Shown: positions 52,947 to 60,430 of the stretch, piece by piece
Position numbering within the stretch: the stretch's first letter is position 1
Layout: the number at the start of each line of letters is the position of its first letter
Translations under genes and position numbers: made by a program
Source: DATFVJ01 sp963727015
Lineage (GTDB): Bacteria > Actinomycetota > Actinomycetes > Streptosporangiales > Streptosporangiaceae
Assembly: GCA_963727015.1 (NCBI GenBank)
Contig: CAVSEV010000003.1
Location: forward strand, 57,533-121,532
Length of the DNA stretch: 64,000 nucleotides
Direction: 5' to 3'
Notes under the pieces: model-generated
The model's database searches: none
Told to the model about the DNA's origin: nothing
What the model saw: the letters and a program-made list of their open reading frames with translations, nothing else

Positions 52947-53270
52947 GCAGTCCCTGTGCGTCCTGCAGTCCCTGTGCGTCCTGCAGTCCCTGTGCGTCCT
53001 GCAGTCCCTGTGCGTCCTGCAGTCCCTGTGCGTCCTGCAGTCCCTGTGCGTCCTGCAGTCCCTGTGCGTCCTGCAGTCCCTGTGCGTCCTGCAGTCCCTG
53101 TGCGTCCTGCAGTCCCTGTGCGTCCTGCAGTCCCTGTGTGCCCTGCAGTCCCTGTGTGCCCTGCAGTCCCTGTGTGCCCTGCAGTCCCTGTGTGCCCTGC
53201 AGTCCCTGTGTGCCCTGCAGTCCCTGTGTGCCCTGCAGTCCCTGTGTGCCCTGCAGTCCCTGTGCGTCCT
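52947..53270. repeat. 18-bp tandem repeat, exactly 18 copies
   Basis: Unit GCAGTCCCTGTGCGTCCT. The first ten copies read GCGTCC, the next seven GTGCCC and the last one GCGTCC again, so two sequence variants have spread as blocks. All three plus-strand frames stay open, which creates spurious long open frames. Confidence 0.97.
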
Positions 53271-53734
53271 GGCGGCCCAGCGGCCTGCGCATCGAGCTGG
53301 GGCTGCGGCGGGTGCCGCCGACCGCCGTGTCCGGCTCGGCCTGCCGAGCCCGAACAGTGGGTGCTACTGTGCTCGCTTTCCGTGACTAGATAGGTTTTCG
53401 CACCATTTCCGGCAGGCGATTAAGTCAGGTCCTGCCCGCGTCAGGGCGGCAATGCACCATCATGGAGCGCAGATTATATTCCGCGATCTCTGGGAGGCCG
53501 CCAAGCGACGGCGTGCGATGGGGGGCGGCGGGGCAGCCTGAATTCGTGCCCGTCGCGCGATCTCGCTTGGCCGCGACGAAGCTGAGAGCTGGTCGTTGCA
53601 CGCCGCTAGGGCGTAGGACGCGGGCGGCACGAGATGCCGGGTTACGCGAGCCGGACAGCGTGGTGGCGCGGCGTCCCAGAGTTCCGGGGCGTCGCGTGCG
53701 TTCCGGAATAACGCTTGCAGGAGGATGCACGAGG

Positions 53735-54544
53735 ATGGAGCCGCGCCCGCTCATCGGCATAACGAGCCATCTCGAACCCGCGCGCTGGGGAGACTGGGTC
53801 CGGGAGGCCGTCGTGTCGCCAGCCAGTTACGCGCGGGCTGTGCACCGGGCCGGCGGGATCCCGATCGTGCTTCCGCCAATTCCTGGCGACGGGGTAGCGG
53901 ACCTCGTACGCGGGCTGGGCGGTCTTGTCCTTTCCGCAGGCGGCGACGTCGACCCCCGGCTGTACGGCCAGCAGGCACAGGAGCGCACGGGTGATCCAGA
54001 TTCGCGGCGGGACAGGTTCGAGTTCTGGATCATCCGGGCCGCGATTGAGGCCAAACTGCCGTTCCTCGCGATCTCGCGGGGTATGCAGGTACTGAATGTC
54101 GCGCTCGGCGGCACCCTGATCCAGCACCTTCCTGCGGAGGTCGGGCACGATAGGCATGCGCCGGGCCAGGGTAGTGCGCGCGGCCACGGCATCCGGATCA
54201 GCGGCGAAAGCAGACTCGCCCGCATTCTCGGCACCACGGTCGCGGTGACCGCAAACCATCATCAGGCGGTACAGCGGCTCGGCACCGGACTGGTCGCGGT
54301 CGCCTGGGCGGATGACCAAGTCGTCGAGGCCGTCGAGCTACTGGGGTACCCGTTCGGCATTGGCGTGCAGTGGCGCCCGGAGGACGGCGACGACCCGCGC
54401 CTGTTCGAGGCGTTCATCAACGCGGCCGTGCAGCGCTCGGCCCATCGGCTGCCCGCCCAAAATGGCGGGCGCGGCCCGGCCGGGCCTGTCGTCGCAGCTG
54501 TCAGCCGGCCCGTCGCACCCGCCAGGCGCCGCCGGCGTGCCTGA
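53735..54544 (+). CDS. PuuD-like gamma-glutamyl-GABA hydrolase family protein lacking catalytic residues
   Basis: 269 residues from the ATG at 53735 (AGGAGG 10 bases upstream). The class I glutamine-amidotransferase fold of the peptidase C26/PuuD family is clear: PLIGITSHLEPARWGDW, GLVLSAGGDVDPRLYG, RDRFEFWIIRAAIEAKLPFL, and TANHHQAVQRLG. The nucleophile position, normally Cys in AICRGMQ, is Ser114 in AISRGMQVLNVALGGTL. The His of the normal QWHPED is Arg214 in VQWRPEDGDD; Glu216 remains. With both Cys and His gone, hydrolysis of gamma-glutamyl-GABA is very unlikely. It may be a non-catalytic ligand-binding protein. It stands alone. Confidence 0.85.
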   Translation: MEPRPLIGITSHLEPARWGDWVREAVVSPASYARAVHRAGGIPIVLPPIPGDGVADLVRGLGGLVLSAGGDVDPRLYGQQAQERTGDPDSRRDRFEFWIIRAAIEAKLPFLAISRGMQVLNVALGGTLIQHLPAEVGHDRHAPGQGSARGHGIRISGESRLARILGTTVAVTANHHQAVQRLGTGLVAVAWADDQVVEAVELLGYPFGIGVQWRPEDGDDPRLFEAFINAAVQRSAHRLPAQNGGRGPAGPVVAAVSRPVAPARRRRRA

Positions 54545-54770
54545 CGCTGCATCGCTCCGGCGGACGACCCAGTGATCCCCAGCAAACGGTGCGCCCGGCT
54601 ACGCAGTAGCGGGCCCAGGGGTGGGGGAGACGCACGTAGGCGCCGTGATCGAGGCCACGGTCGGGCTGATCCGTGACCTCTTGCGCACCGGCAAGACGAT
54701 GCGCCGCCCGCGCAGCGACGGACCGAGGCGCGCTCGTACCACCAGCCGGGCTCTGCCGCCCCGCCATCAT

Positions 54771-54838
54771 CATGATCCCTACCTGATGTTAACTTCCCCT
54801 CGCTGTGAGCCGGAAATTTCACACGCTAACGGATCATG
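54771..54838. repeat. Dispersed palindromic element, most diverged copy (68 bp)
   Basis: Starts CATGATCCCTACCTGATGTT and ends ACGGATCATG; the outer arms and a TTAACTT core are kept, while the inner right arm is TTTCACACG. It lies in the 550-base gap between the PuuD-like gene and the enoyl-CoA hydratase. The rest of that gap shows no gene. Confidence 0.75.
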
Positions 54839-55096
54839 ACCTGGCCACGGGTGCCCGTCGCGGCGCACGAGCCATTGCGGTAATGTCCCGTGCCGGGCGG
54901 CAGACCAACGGATGATCGGTGCTCGGATGACCGGCAGGCGGACGACTCGTGCGTACCAGGGCGCCGCCGCGATGCGCAGGCTCGGCCGCACCTGCCGGAG
55001 TGCATATGGCGGGATGCTCGTGCCGGGATGGTCCGTGCCGGGATGGGTATACCGGGACGACCGCGCCGGCGAGGCGCCGACGGCTGGAGGATCCGC

Positions 55097-55897
55097 GTGA
55101 TCGACGGATACGAGCGGTACCAGCGGCTGCGGATCGACTGGGCGGACACGGGCGTACTCCAGGTGACGATGAGCGCGCCAGGCAGGCTCAACGCCGTTGA
55201 CGCGACCGCTCACGGTGAACTCGCGGAGATCTGGCGGGACGCCGACCGTGACGACCGCGTTCGCGCGGTGCTGGTGCGCGGCGAGGGCGCGGCGTTCTCC
55301 GCCGGCGGTGACCTGTCGATGATCGAGGAGATGATCGAGGACTACCAGACCCGCTCGCGTGTCCTCGCCGAAGCTCGTGACATCGTCTACAACCTGGTCA
55401 ACTGCTCCAAGCCGGTGGTCAGTGCCATGCAAGGCCCCGCGGTCGGGGCCGGCCTCGCGGTGGGCCTGCTCGCCGACGTGTCGGTCGCCGGACGCAACGC
55501 GCGGATCATCGATGGCCATACCAGGCTGGGCGTGGTAGCCGGGGACCATTCTGCGCTGGTCTGGCCGCTGCTGTGCGGCCTGGCCAAGGCCAAGTACTAC
55601 CTGCTGCTCTGCGAGCCTGTCTCCGGTGCGGAGGCCGAGCGGATCGGCCTGGTCAGCGTCTGCGTGGACGATGACCGCGTACACGAGGAGGCCCTCCGGA
55701 TCGCCGGCAGGCTCGCGGCCGGAGCGGCCGGCGCGATCAGGTGGACCAAGTATGCGCTCAACAACTGGCTACGGCAGGCCGGGCCGGCCTTCGACGCGTC
55801 GCTCGCGCTCGAGTTCTTCCAGTTCGCCGGCCCCGACATCCGCGAGGGCGTGCGCGCCCTTCGCGACAAACGCGACCCGGACCACGGCAAGAGCTGA
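55097..55897 (+). CDS. Enoyl-CoA hydratase/isomerase family protein
   Basis: 266 residues from the GTG at 55097 with GGAGG 6 bases upstream; the open frame extends further up but without a ribosome site. Crotonase landmarks: RLNAVDATAHGELAEIWRDA, oxyanion-hole loop GEGAAFSAGGDLSMIEEM, SKPVVSAMQGPAVGAGLAVG and GDHSALVWPLLCGLAKAKYY. The second oxyanion Gly is in PAVGAGL. The Glu that acts as a base in classical hydratases is not obvious (GVVAGDHSALVWPLL has Asp), so it may be an isomerase or hydrolase of the superfamily. It likely works in acyl-CoA breakdown together with the neighbouring dehydrogenase, though that is convergent. Confidence 0.88.
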   Translation: MIDGYERYQRLRIDWADTGVLQVTMSAPGRLNAVDATAHGELAEIWRDADRDDRVRAVLVRGEGAAFSAGGDLSMIEEMIEDYQTRSRVLAEARDIVYNLVNCSKPVVSAMQGPAVGAGLAVGLLADVSVAGRNARIIDGHTRLGVVAGDHSALVWPLLCGLAKAKYYLLLCEPVSGAEAERIGLVSVCVDDDRVHEEALRIAGRLAAGAAGAIRWTKYALNNWLRQAGPAFDASLALEFFQFAGPDIREGVRALRDKRDPDHGKS

Positions 55898-55959
55898 CCG
55901 CTGCCGGCCGACGGCCGCTACGCCGAGCAGCACAGCCGCATAGCACAGCCGCCTGGCAC

Positions 55960-56316
55960 GGGGGAGTGACAGGCCTGCCCGGGGGTGACAGGGCGCGGCA
56001 GCCGTTCAGCGCGGGGGAGTGACGGCCTGCCCGGGGTGACAGGGCGCGGCAGCCGTTCGGCACGGGGGAGTGACAGGCCTGCCCGGGGTGACAGGGCGCG
56101 GCAGCCGTTCAGCGCGGGGGAGTGACGGCCTGCCCGGGGTGACAGGGCGCGGCAGCCGTTCAGCGCGGGGGAGTGACAGGCCTGCCCGGGGTGACAGGCG
56201 CGGCAGCCGTTCGGCACGGGGGAGTGACAGGCCTGCCCGGGGTGACAGGGCGCGGCAGCCGTTCAGCGCGGGGGAGTGACAGGCCTGCCCGGGGTGACAG
56301 GGCGCGGCAGCCGTTC
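55960..56316. repeat. About 52-bp tandem repeat, 7 copies, ending at a stop codon
   Basis: The unit contains GAGTGACAGGCCTGCCCGGG, GTGACAGGGCGCGGCAGCC and GTTCAGCGCGGGG. Unit lengths vary by one or two bases. The last copy touches the stop of the minus-strand acyl-CoA dehydrogenase at 56315. Confidence 0.95.
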
Positions 56317-57496
56317 AGTATGTGCGGGGGAGCCCAAGTTCGTGCGTGGCGATATGGGCCAGGATCAGCTCTTCCGTTACCGGTGCTATCCGCCCGATCC
56401 TCGCGTCGCGGAACATCCGGGCAACCGGGTAATCCAGCGAATAGGCCATCCCGCCGAACGTCTGGAAGGCGCGGTCGGCCGCTTCCCACGACGCCTGGGT
56501 GGCGGTCAGTTTGGCAATGTTGGCCTCGTTCCCGCACGGCCGATGCCTGTCGAACAGCCAGGCCGCCTTATAGGTCATCAGCCTGGCAAGTTCCGTCTTG
56601 GCCTTGATCTGCGCGAGCGGGAAGGCGATCGCCTGGTTCGCGCCGATCGGACGGCCGAAGACCTCTCGCCCGCGCGCGTAATCGCACGTCACCTCGAGCG
56701 CCGCGATTGCGGCGCCGACCGCGCTCGCGGCCACGATGATCCGCTCGGGATTGAGGATGTCCCAGAGAACGGCGAATCCCCGGTCCACCTCGCCGAGCAC
56801 CCGGTGCGACGGCACCCGGACATCGTCGAGAAACACCATGTTGGAGGGAGCCGTGTTCCAGCCAAGCTTGGGGATCGGCTGGTAGGTAAGCGTGCCCGCC
56901 GTCGCCGCCTCCTTCACGTCGACGAGCAGCACCGTGAAGCCGCTGGTACGGGGCTTGGCCTCGGCGGCGGGAATCGTCCTCGTCACGAGCAGCATGTAGT
57001 CCGCGCGCTGCACGCCAGTAATCCAGACCTTCTGGCCTCGCACCAGGAAGTCCGAGCCGTCCCTGCGAGCCTGCGTCGTGATACGAAGCGCGTCGCTGCC
57101 CGCGTCGGGCTCTGTGATGGCGAAGCAGGTCTGAAGCTCGCCCGCCGCGAGCCCGGGAAGCAGTTCGCGTTTCTGCTCCTCCGTGCCGTGGGTGCTGATG
57201 GTCAGCGCACCGAAGCCGGGGGTGAGCAGGTAGATGAAGGACGAGCCCGAACCCGCCCCGGACGAGGAAAGAGTCTCCGTCGCTACCGCGAGCTCGAGCA
57301 GACCCTGGCCGCCCCCGCCATACTCCTGCGGAACGCAGAGCCCGAGCCAGCCACCCTTGGCCAGTTCTGCCCAGACCTCCGCCGGCCACCTCTTGTCCTG
57401 CTCGCACCGGTCCCAGTAGCTGTGGTCATAGCGTGCTCCGATGGCCGCGACGCCTTCACGTACCGCGGTGGCGGTCTCCGGCAGGTTGAAATCCAT
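56315..57496 (-). CDS. Acyl-CoA dehydrogenase
   Basis: 393 residues; AGGAAGG lies 6 bases before the ATG. Family signatures: LQTCFAITEPDAGSDALRIT (FAD/substrate strand), VRGQKVWITGVQRADYMLLV, and the C-terminal FQTFGGMAYSLDYPVARMFR, DARIGRIAPVTEELILAHIA. The second of these normally contains the catalytic Glu; here VTEELI matches the usual GTxEIQ position loosely. It oxidises an acyl-CoA to the 2-enoyl-CoA with FAD and electron-transfer flavoprotein. The convergent enoyl-CoA hydratase fits the next step. The start region is separated from the toxin gene by a repeat array. Confidence 0.93.
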   Translation of the reverse strand: MDFNLPETATAVREGVAAIGARYDHSYWDRCEQDKRWPAEVWAELAKGGWLGLCVPQEYGGGGQGLLELAVATETLSSSGAGSGSSFIYLLTPGFGALTISTHGTEEQKRELLPGLAAGELQTCFAITEPDAGSDALRITTQARRDGSDFLVRGQKVWITGVQRADYMLLVTRTIPAAEAKPRTSGFTVLLVDVKEAATAGTLTYQPIPKLGWNTAPSNMVFLDDVRVPSHRVLGEVDRGFAVLWDILNPERIIVAASAVGAAIAALEVTCDYARGREVFGRPIGANQAIAFPLAQIKAKTELARLMTYKAAWLFDRHRPCGNEANIAKLTATQASWEAADRAFQTFGGMAYSLDYPVARMFRDARIGRIAPVTEELILAHIATHELGLPRTY

Positions 57497-57565
57497 ACGG
57501 CGCCTTCCTCGCGGCTAAGTACTCCCAGGTCTGCCTGGGCCCCCGCGTGCTTTCCCGTCCGGCCC

Positions 57566-57684
57566 CTACCCTGGGCGGGCCCATACCCTGCGCGGGCCCG
57601 CACCCTGACCGGGCCCGCACCCTGACCGGGCCCGCACCCTGACCGGGCCCGCACCCTGACCGGGCCCGCACCCTGACCGGGCGG
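57566..57684. repeat. 17-bp tandem repeat, about 7 copies
   Basis: Unit GCACCCTGACCGGGCCC, five near-perfect copies preceded by two degenerate ones. It lies upstream of the acyl-CoA dehydrogenase start and downstream of the toxin gene. Confidence 0.93.
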
Positions 57685-57820
57685 GATCCGGAGAGTGCCC
57701 GGATCCTGCTGCGATAACCGTGACATGAAGTGAGCCAATCGCTTCCAGGGCCCGGTTCGAAAGAGGGTACCCCGGTAGCCGGCCGCGCCGCCGCCTCGCT
57801 CGCGCCGCCTGCGCGCCCGT

Positions 57821-58207
57821 TCAGGCCGTCCTGTTCTCGCGGCCCATCGGCAGCGGGCGCACCCGCAGGCGTCCCTGGAAGATCGAGACCGCGGCCCCTG
57901 CCTCGAGATCGGCGGAGACGGCAGCCAGGTTGGCGAGGATCAGCGCGGCCTGCTGCGCTGGGCTCAAGTGGTCGGCCGAACGGAGCAAGACGAGCGAAGG
58001 GCTTGGCACGCCGCGCAGGGCTCGCATGACGGTGAAGTCGGTATCGGCGGAAATGAGCGCCTGTCCGTGGGACCTGGCATGCGCCAGTATCTGGTTGTCG
58101 TCCGCGGTGATCCGGCCGTAGTCGCGCACGTGGTCCGCCTGATGTCCATGGGCGCGCAGCGCCTCAGCGATTCCGGGTGACAAGCTCGCGTCGACGAGAA
58201 ACTTCAT
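57821..58207 (-). CDS. DUF5615 PIN-like toxin
   Basis: 128 residues. The start MKFLVDASLSPGIAEALRAH carries the first conserved Asp, followed by VRDYG, DDNQILAHARSHGQALISAD and the TDF of the PIN-like acidic site, then LVLLRSADHLS. The DUF5615 family is the predicted RNase toxin of pairs with DUF433 antitoxins. The ATG overlaps the antitoxin stop by 4 bases (ATGA). Toxicity is inferred from family and gene order. Confidence 0.88.
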   Translation of the reverse strand: MKFLVDASLSPGIAEALRAHGHQADHVRDYGRITADDNQILAHARSHGQALISADTDFTVMRALRGVPSPSLVLLRSADHLSPAQQAALILANLAAVSADLEAGAAVSIFQGRLRVRPLPMGRENRTA

Positions 58208-58434
58208 GCCGGCAACGTGATCGGCAGTTCACGTTCGTGCACGGCGGCTGCCGCGAATTCGAGCACGGCGAAGACATCCTCGCGGTCGAGGTAGGGGTAA
58301 TCCGCAAGGATCTCGTCGACACCGCGTCCTGCGGCCAGCTGACCGAGCACGGCCGGCACCGTCACCCGGGTACCCCGGATGCACGGCAGCCCGTTCATGC
58401 GGTTCGGGTCGATGCTGATCCTCGAAAAGGGCAT
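58204..58434 (-). CDS. DUF433 antitoxin
   Basis: 76 residues from the ATG at 58434. The DUF433 pattern is complete: ISIDPNRMNGLPCIRGTRVT, VPAVLGQLAAGRGVDEILAD, YPYLDREDVFAVLEFAA. It folds as a small winged-helix-like DNA-binding protein in this family and probably represses its own operon. No ribosome site precedes the ATG; the open frame extends upstream without resemblance to the family. It is the first gene of the two-gene toxin-antitoxin operon. Confidence 0.88.
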   Translation of the reverse strand: MPFSRISIDPNRMNGLPCIRGTRVTVPAVLGQLAAGRGVDEILADYPYLDREDVFAVLEFAAAAVHERELPITLPA

Positions 58435-58525
58435 GGTCCGATGGTAAGACGGGCAGGCGCCTTCCGACCCTGACCCCGGGGTCTCATTGGGTCGCGGAAC
58501 GGTTGCGTTACGTCGCCGATTGCCG

Positions 58526-58708
58526 TCACAAGTGGAATCGCGTGCCGACGGCATTCGGGATGTAGCGGCTGCCGAAACGCGCGGAGATGGCGTGCTGGGC
58601 GCGCCAGCCTGTGCAGTGGGCGGGCACCACCACCTGCGGGCTCATCGCGCCCAGGTCGGCGAGCACGCGGGGAATGAGTGGCTCGAACGGGCCATTGAGG
58701 TGGAAGCC
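58526..58708 (-). pseudogene. C-terminal fragment of an MBL-fold metallo-hydrolase
   Basis: About 60 codons reading GFHLNGPFEPLIPRVLADLG, AMSPQVVVPAHCTGWRAQHA and a final VGTRFHL before a stop. The GFHL and PxHCTGW motifs are the late metal-ligand region of a metallo-beta-lactamase-fold family related to pterin-aminobenzoate phosphate synthases. The upstream part of the gene with the HxHxDH motif is not present in any frame; the 280 bases up to the HMG-CoA reductase stop show no other recognisable protein. Confidence 0.6.
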
Positions 58709-58991
58709 CCGCGCGGTGGCCGCGGGCCAGGGTCGCCACGAGATCACTACGGGGCGATGGTAGCCGCTGCCGTTCGCCGCGGGCATTCGCCCGGTTCGCT
58801 GACCAGTGGAGCAGGTGCACGTGGCGGTCGCCGGCCGCGTCTTCGACCAGATCCCGGAAGCGGGGGTTCCGGCCCGGACGGTCCACGACGCCGTCGCGCT
58901 TGGCGTGTACGTTGCTGTCCGCGCCGCCGGTGCGACCGCAGGTGGGGCGAGCCGGAGCGGGCACGAGCGTAATTCCGGCGCGGCTATCGCA

Positions 58992-60182
58992 CTACGGCCT
59001 GTTGCGGCCGAGGCGTTCATGCGATGAGACCCATTCGTCCGCGACGACGGCCGAACCAAGCGACAGCTCGCCGCACAGTACCGTGGCGGCAACGATCTCG
59101 GCGAGTTTCCGCACCTTGCCGGTGCCGTAGCAGCCGAGTAGCCCGAGGCATTCGCGCTGGGTGGGCAGCCCGGTCCCGCCGCCGTAGGTGGCGACGATCA
59201 GCGCGGGGATCGTGATCGAGTAGTAGTACTCGCCGGTGGCGAGCACTTCCGTGTACACGAGCGCGGCAGAAGACTCGGCCACGTTGGCGATGTCTTGCCC
59301 GGTAGCGACGAAAAGCGCCGTGACCGCGTTGGCGGAGTGGTTGCCGTTGTTGTTCACGCCGGACATGAAGCTGCCGAGGTTGGAGACCTGGCGGGCCTGA
59401 TACATCCACTCGGGACTGGTATGCATCAGCTCACTGACCAGTTCCGCTGGGATCGTCGCTTCCGCGGTGACCCGCTTGCCACGGGTGCGAAGGATGTTGA
59501 TCTGCGAGCTCTTCTTGTCCGTAGCCAGGTTGGACTCGAGCAGGAACTGCCTGACGCCGGAGTAGTTGGCCCGGATCCAGCGGCATGCCTGCCACGTCGC
59601 CCGGCCGGTCAGGTTCTGCCCTGCGGCGTCCCCGGTCGTGTAGTTGAATCGCAGGAACACGAATCTGCTCGCGGTGTACTGCTCGATGTCGTGCAGGCGG
59701 CCGATTCTGGTGGTCGTCTCCGCCTCCTGCTTGATGACGTCGAAGTGCTCGTTGACCCACTCACCGAACGCGCGGGCTTCACGCGCGGAGTCGAAACCGA
59801 AAGCGGGGGCGCGCTGCATGACGTCGTCCATGACCGTCGTCTTGACGCCGCCGGCGGCATGCAGCAGCTTCATCCCCCGGTTGTAGCTCGCGACCAGGGT
59901 TCCTTCCGTCGTCGCCATCGGCACGTAGAACTCACCGCGTGCGTGCTCGCCGTCAACGAGCAGCGGGCCGGCTATCCCGATCGGCACCTGTGCGGCGCCC
60001 ACGAAGTTCTCGATGTTCCCAGACAGCGCGGACGGGTCAAGGGAGTAACTGCCGACATGTTCCGCCCGGACTCCGGTGGCCTCCTGCAGGAACTCCACGC
60101 GTTCCGCCGCCGCAGAACGCGTGTAGTCATCGTCTCGGCGTGGGATCCTGCCCCGCGCACGCTCACGGTCGGTTGCCGTCAT
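58992..60182 (-). CDS. Hydroxymethylglutaryl-CoA reductase (class I type)
   Basis: 396 residues. Class I-type signatures: SGNIENFVGAAQVPIGIAGP, catalytic Glu93 in ATTEGTLVASYN, catalytic Lys in DKKSSQIN, catalytic Asp in ATGQDIANVAES, GGGTGLPTQRECL and the C-terminal His in SSHERLGRNRP. It reduces HMG-CoA to mevalonate with NADPH. There is no membrane anchor. No HMG-CoA synthase or mevalonate kinase gene lies in the window, so either the pathway is encoded elsewhere or the enzyme serves a specialised route. A GAGGGG lies 11-12 bases before the ATG. Confidence 0.94.
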   Translation of the reverse strand: MTATDRERARGRIPRRDDDYTRSAAAERVEFLQEATGVRAEHVGSYSLDPSALSGNIENFVGAAQVPIGIAGPLLVDGEHARGEFYVPMATTEGTLVASYNRGMKLLHAAGGVKTTVMDDVMQRAPAFGFDSAREARAFGEWVNEHFDVIKQEAETTTRIGRLHDIEQYTASRFVFLRFNYTTGDAAGQNLTGRATWQACRWIRANYSGVRQFLLESNLATDKKSSQINILRTRGKRVTAEATIPAELVSELMHTSPEWMYQARQVSNLGSFMSGVNNNGNHSANAVTALFVATGQDIANVAESSAALVYTEVLATGEYYYSITIPALIVATYGGGTGLPTQRECLGLLGCYGTGKVRKLAEIVAATVLCGELSLGSAVVADEWVSSHERLGRNRP

Positions 60183-60240
60183 AATGCCGTGACCCCTCTA
60201 GCTGGTTTCGGTCCTTTGTTGCGCCCCGCGGCCCACGCCC

Positions 60241-60290
60241 GGCTCCAGCCGCTGGAGCCTCGGCTGCCGGGGCTGCAGCCCCGGCTCCAG
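60241..60290. terminator. Compound hairpin between acyl-CoA ligase and HMG-CoA reductase genes
   Basis: GGCTCCAG-CCG-CTGGAGCC is one stem (60241-60259), the 18-base palindrome CCGGGGCTGCAGCCCCGG (60267-60284) another, and a further GGCTCCAG at 60283 can pair with the first. It lies downstream of the minus-strand acyl-CoA ligase and may end its transcript. A degenerate GGCCGTCCTGGCGC repeat follows at about 60335-60422. Confidence 0.55.
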
Positions 60291-60430
60291 TCCCGGCCCG
60301 CTCCCGGCGCCTCACTCGGTGTGTCTGCGCGGGCCGTCTTGGCGCCGCCGTCCTGGGCCGTCTTGGCGCGGCCGTCCGGGGCCGTCCTGGGGCCTCCTGG
60401 CGCGGCCGTCCTGGCGCGGGCCGGGCATGG

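Larger units (their letters stand above)
51950..53734. other. Gene-free stretch made largely of tandem repeats
   Basis: Nearly 1.8 kb without a recognised gene. It holds, in order: an AT-rich promoter region of the flavohemoglobin gene (to 52020), four distinct tandem arrays with one 67-bp palindrome copy between them, and about 450 bases (53280-53734) of unremarkable sequence before the PuuD-like gene. Long open frames on both strands only translate repeats. Confidence 0.7.

Noticed and set aside
58709..58991. A gene between the MBL-fold fragment and HMG-CoA reductase
   Set aside because: Two minus-strand frames look mildly protein-like (one with HVHLLHWS), but neither could be assigned to a family or given a start.
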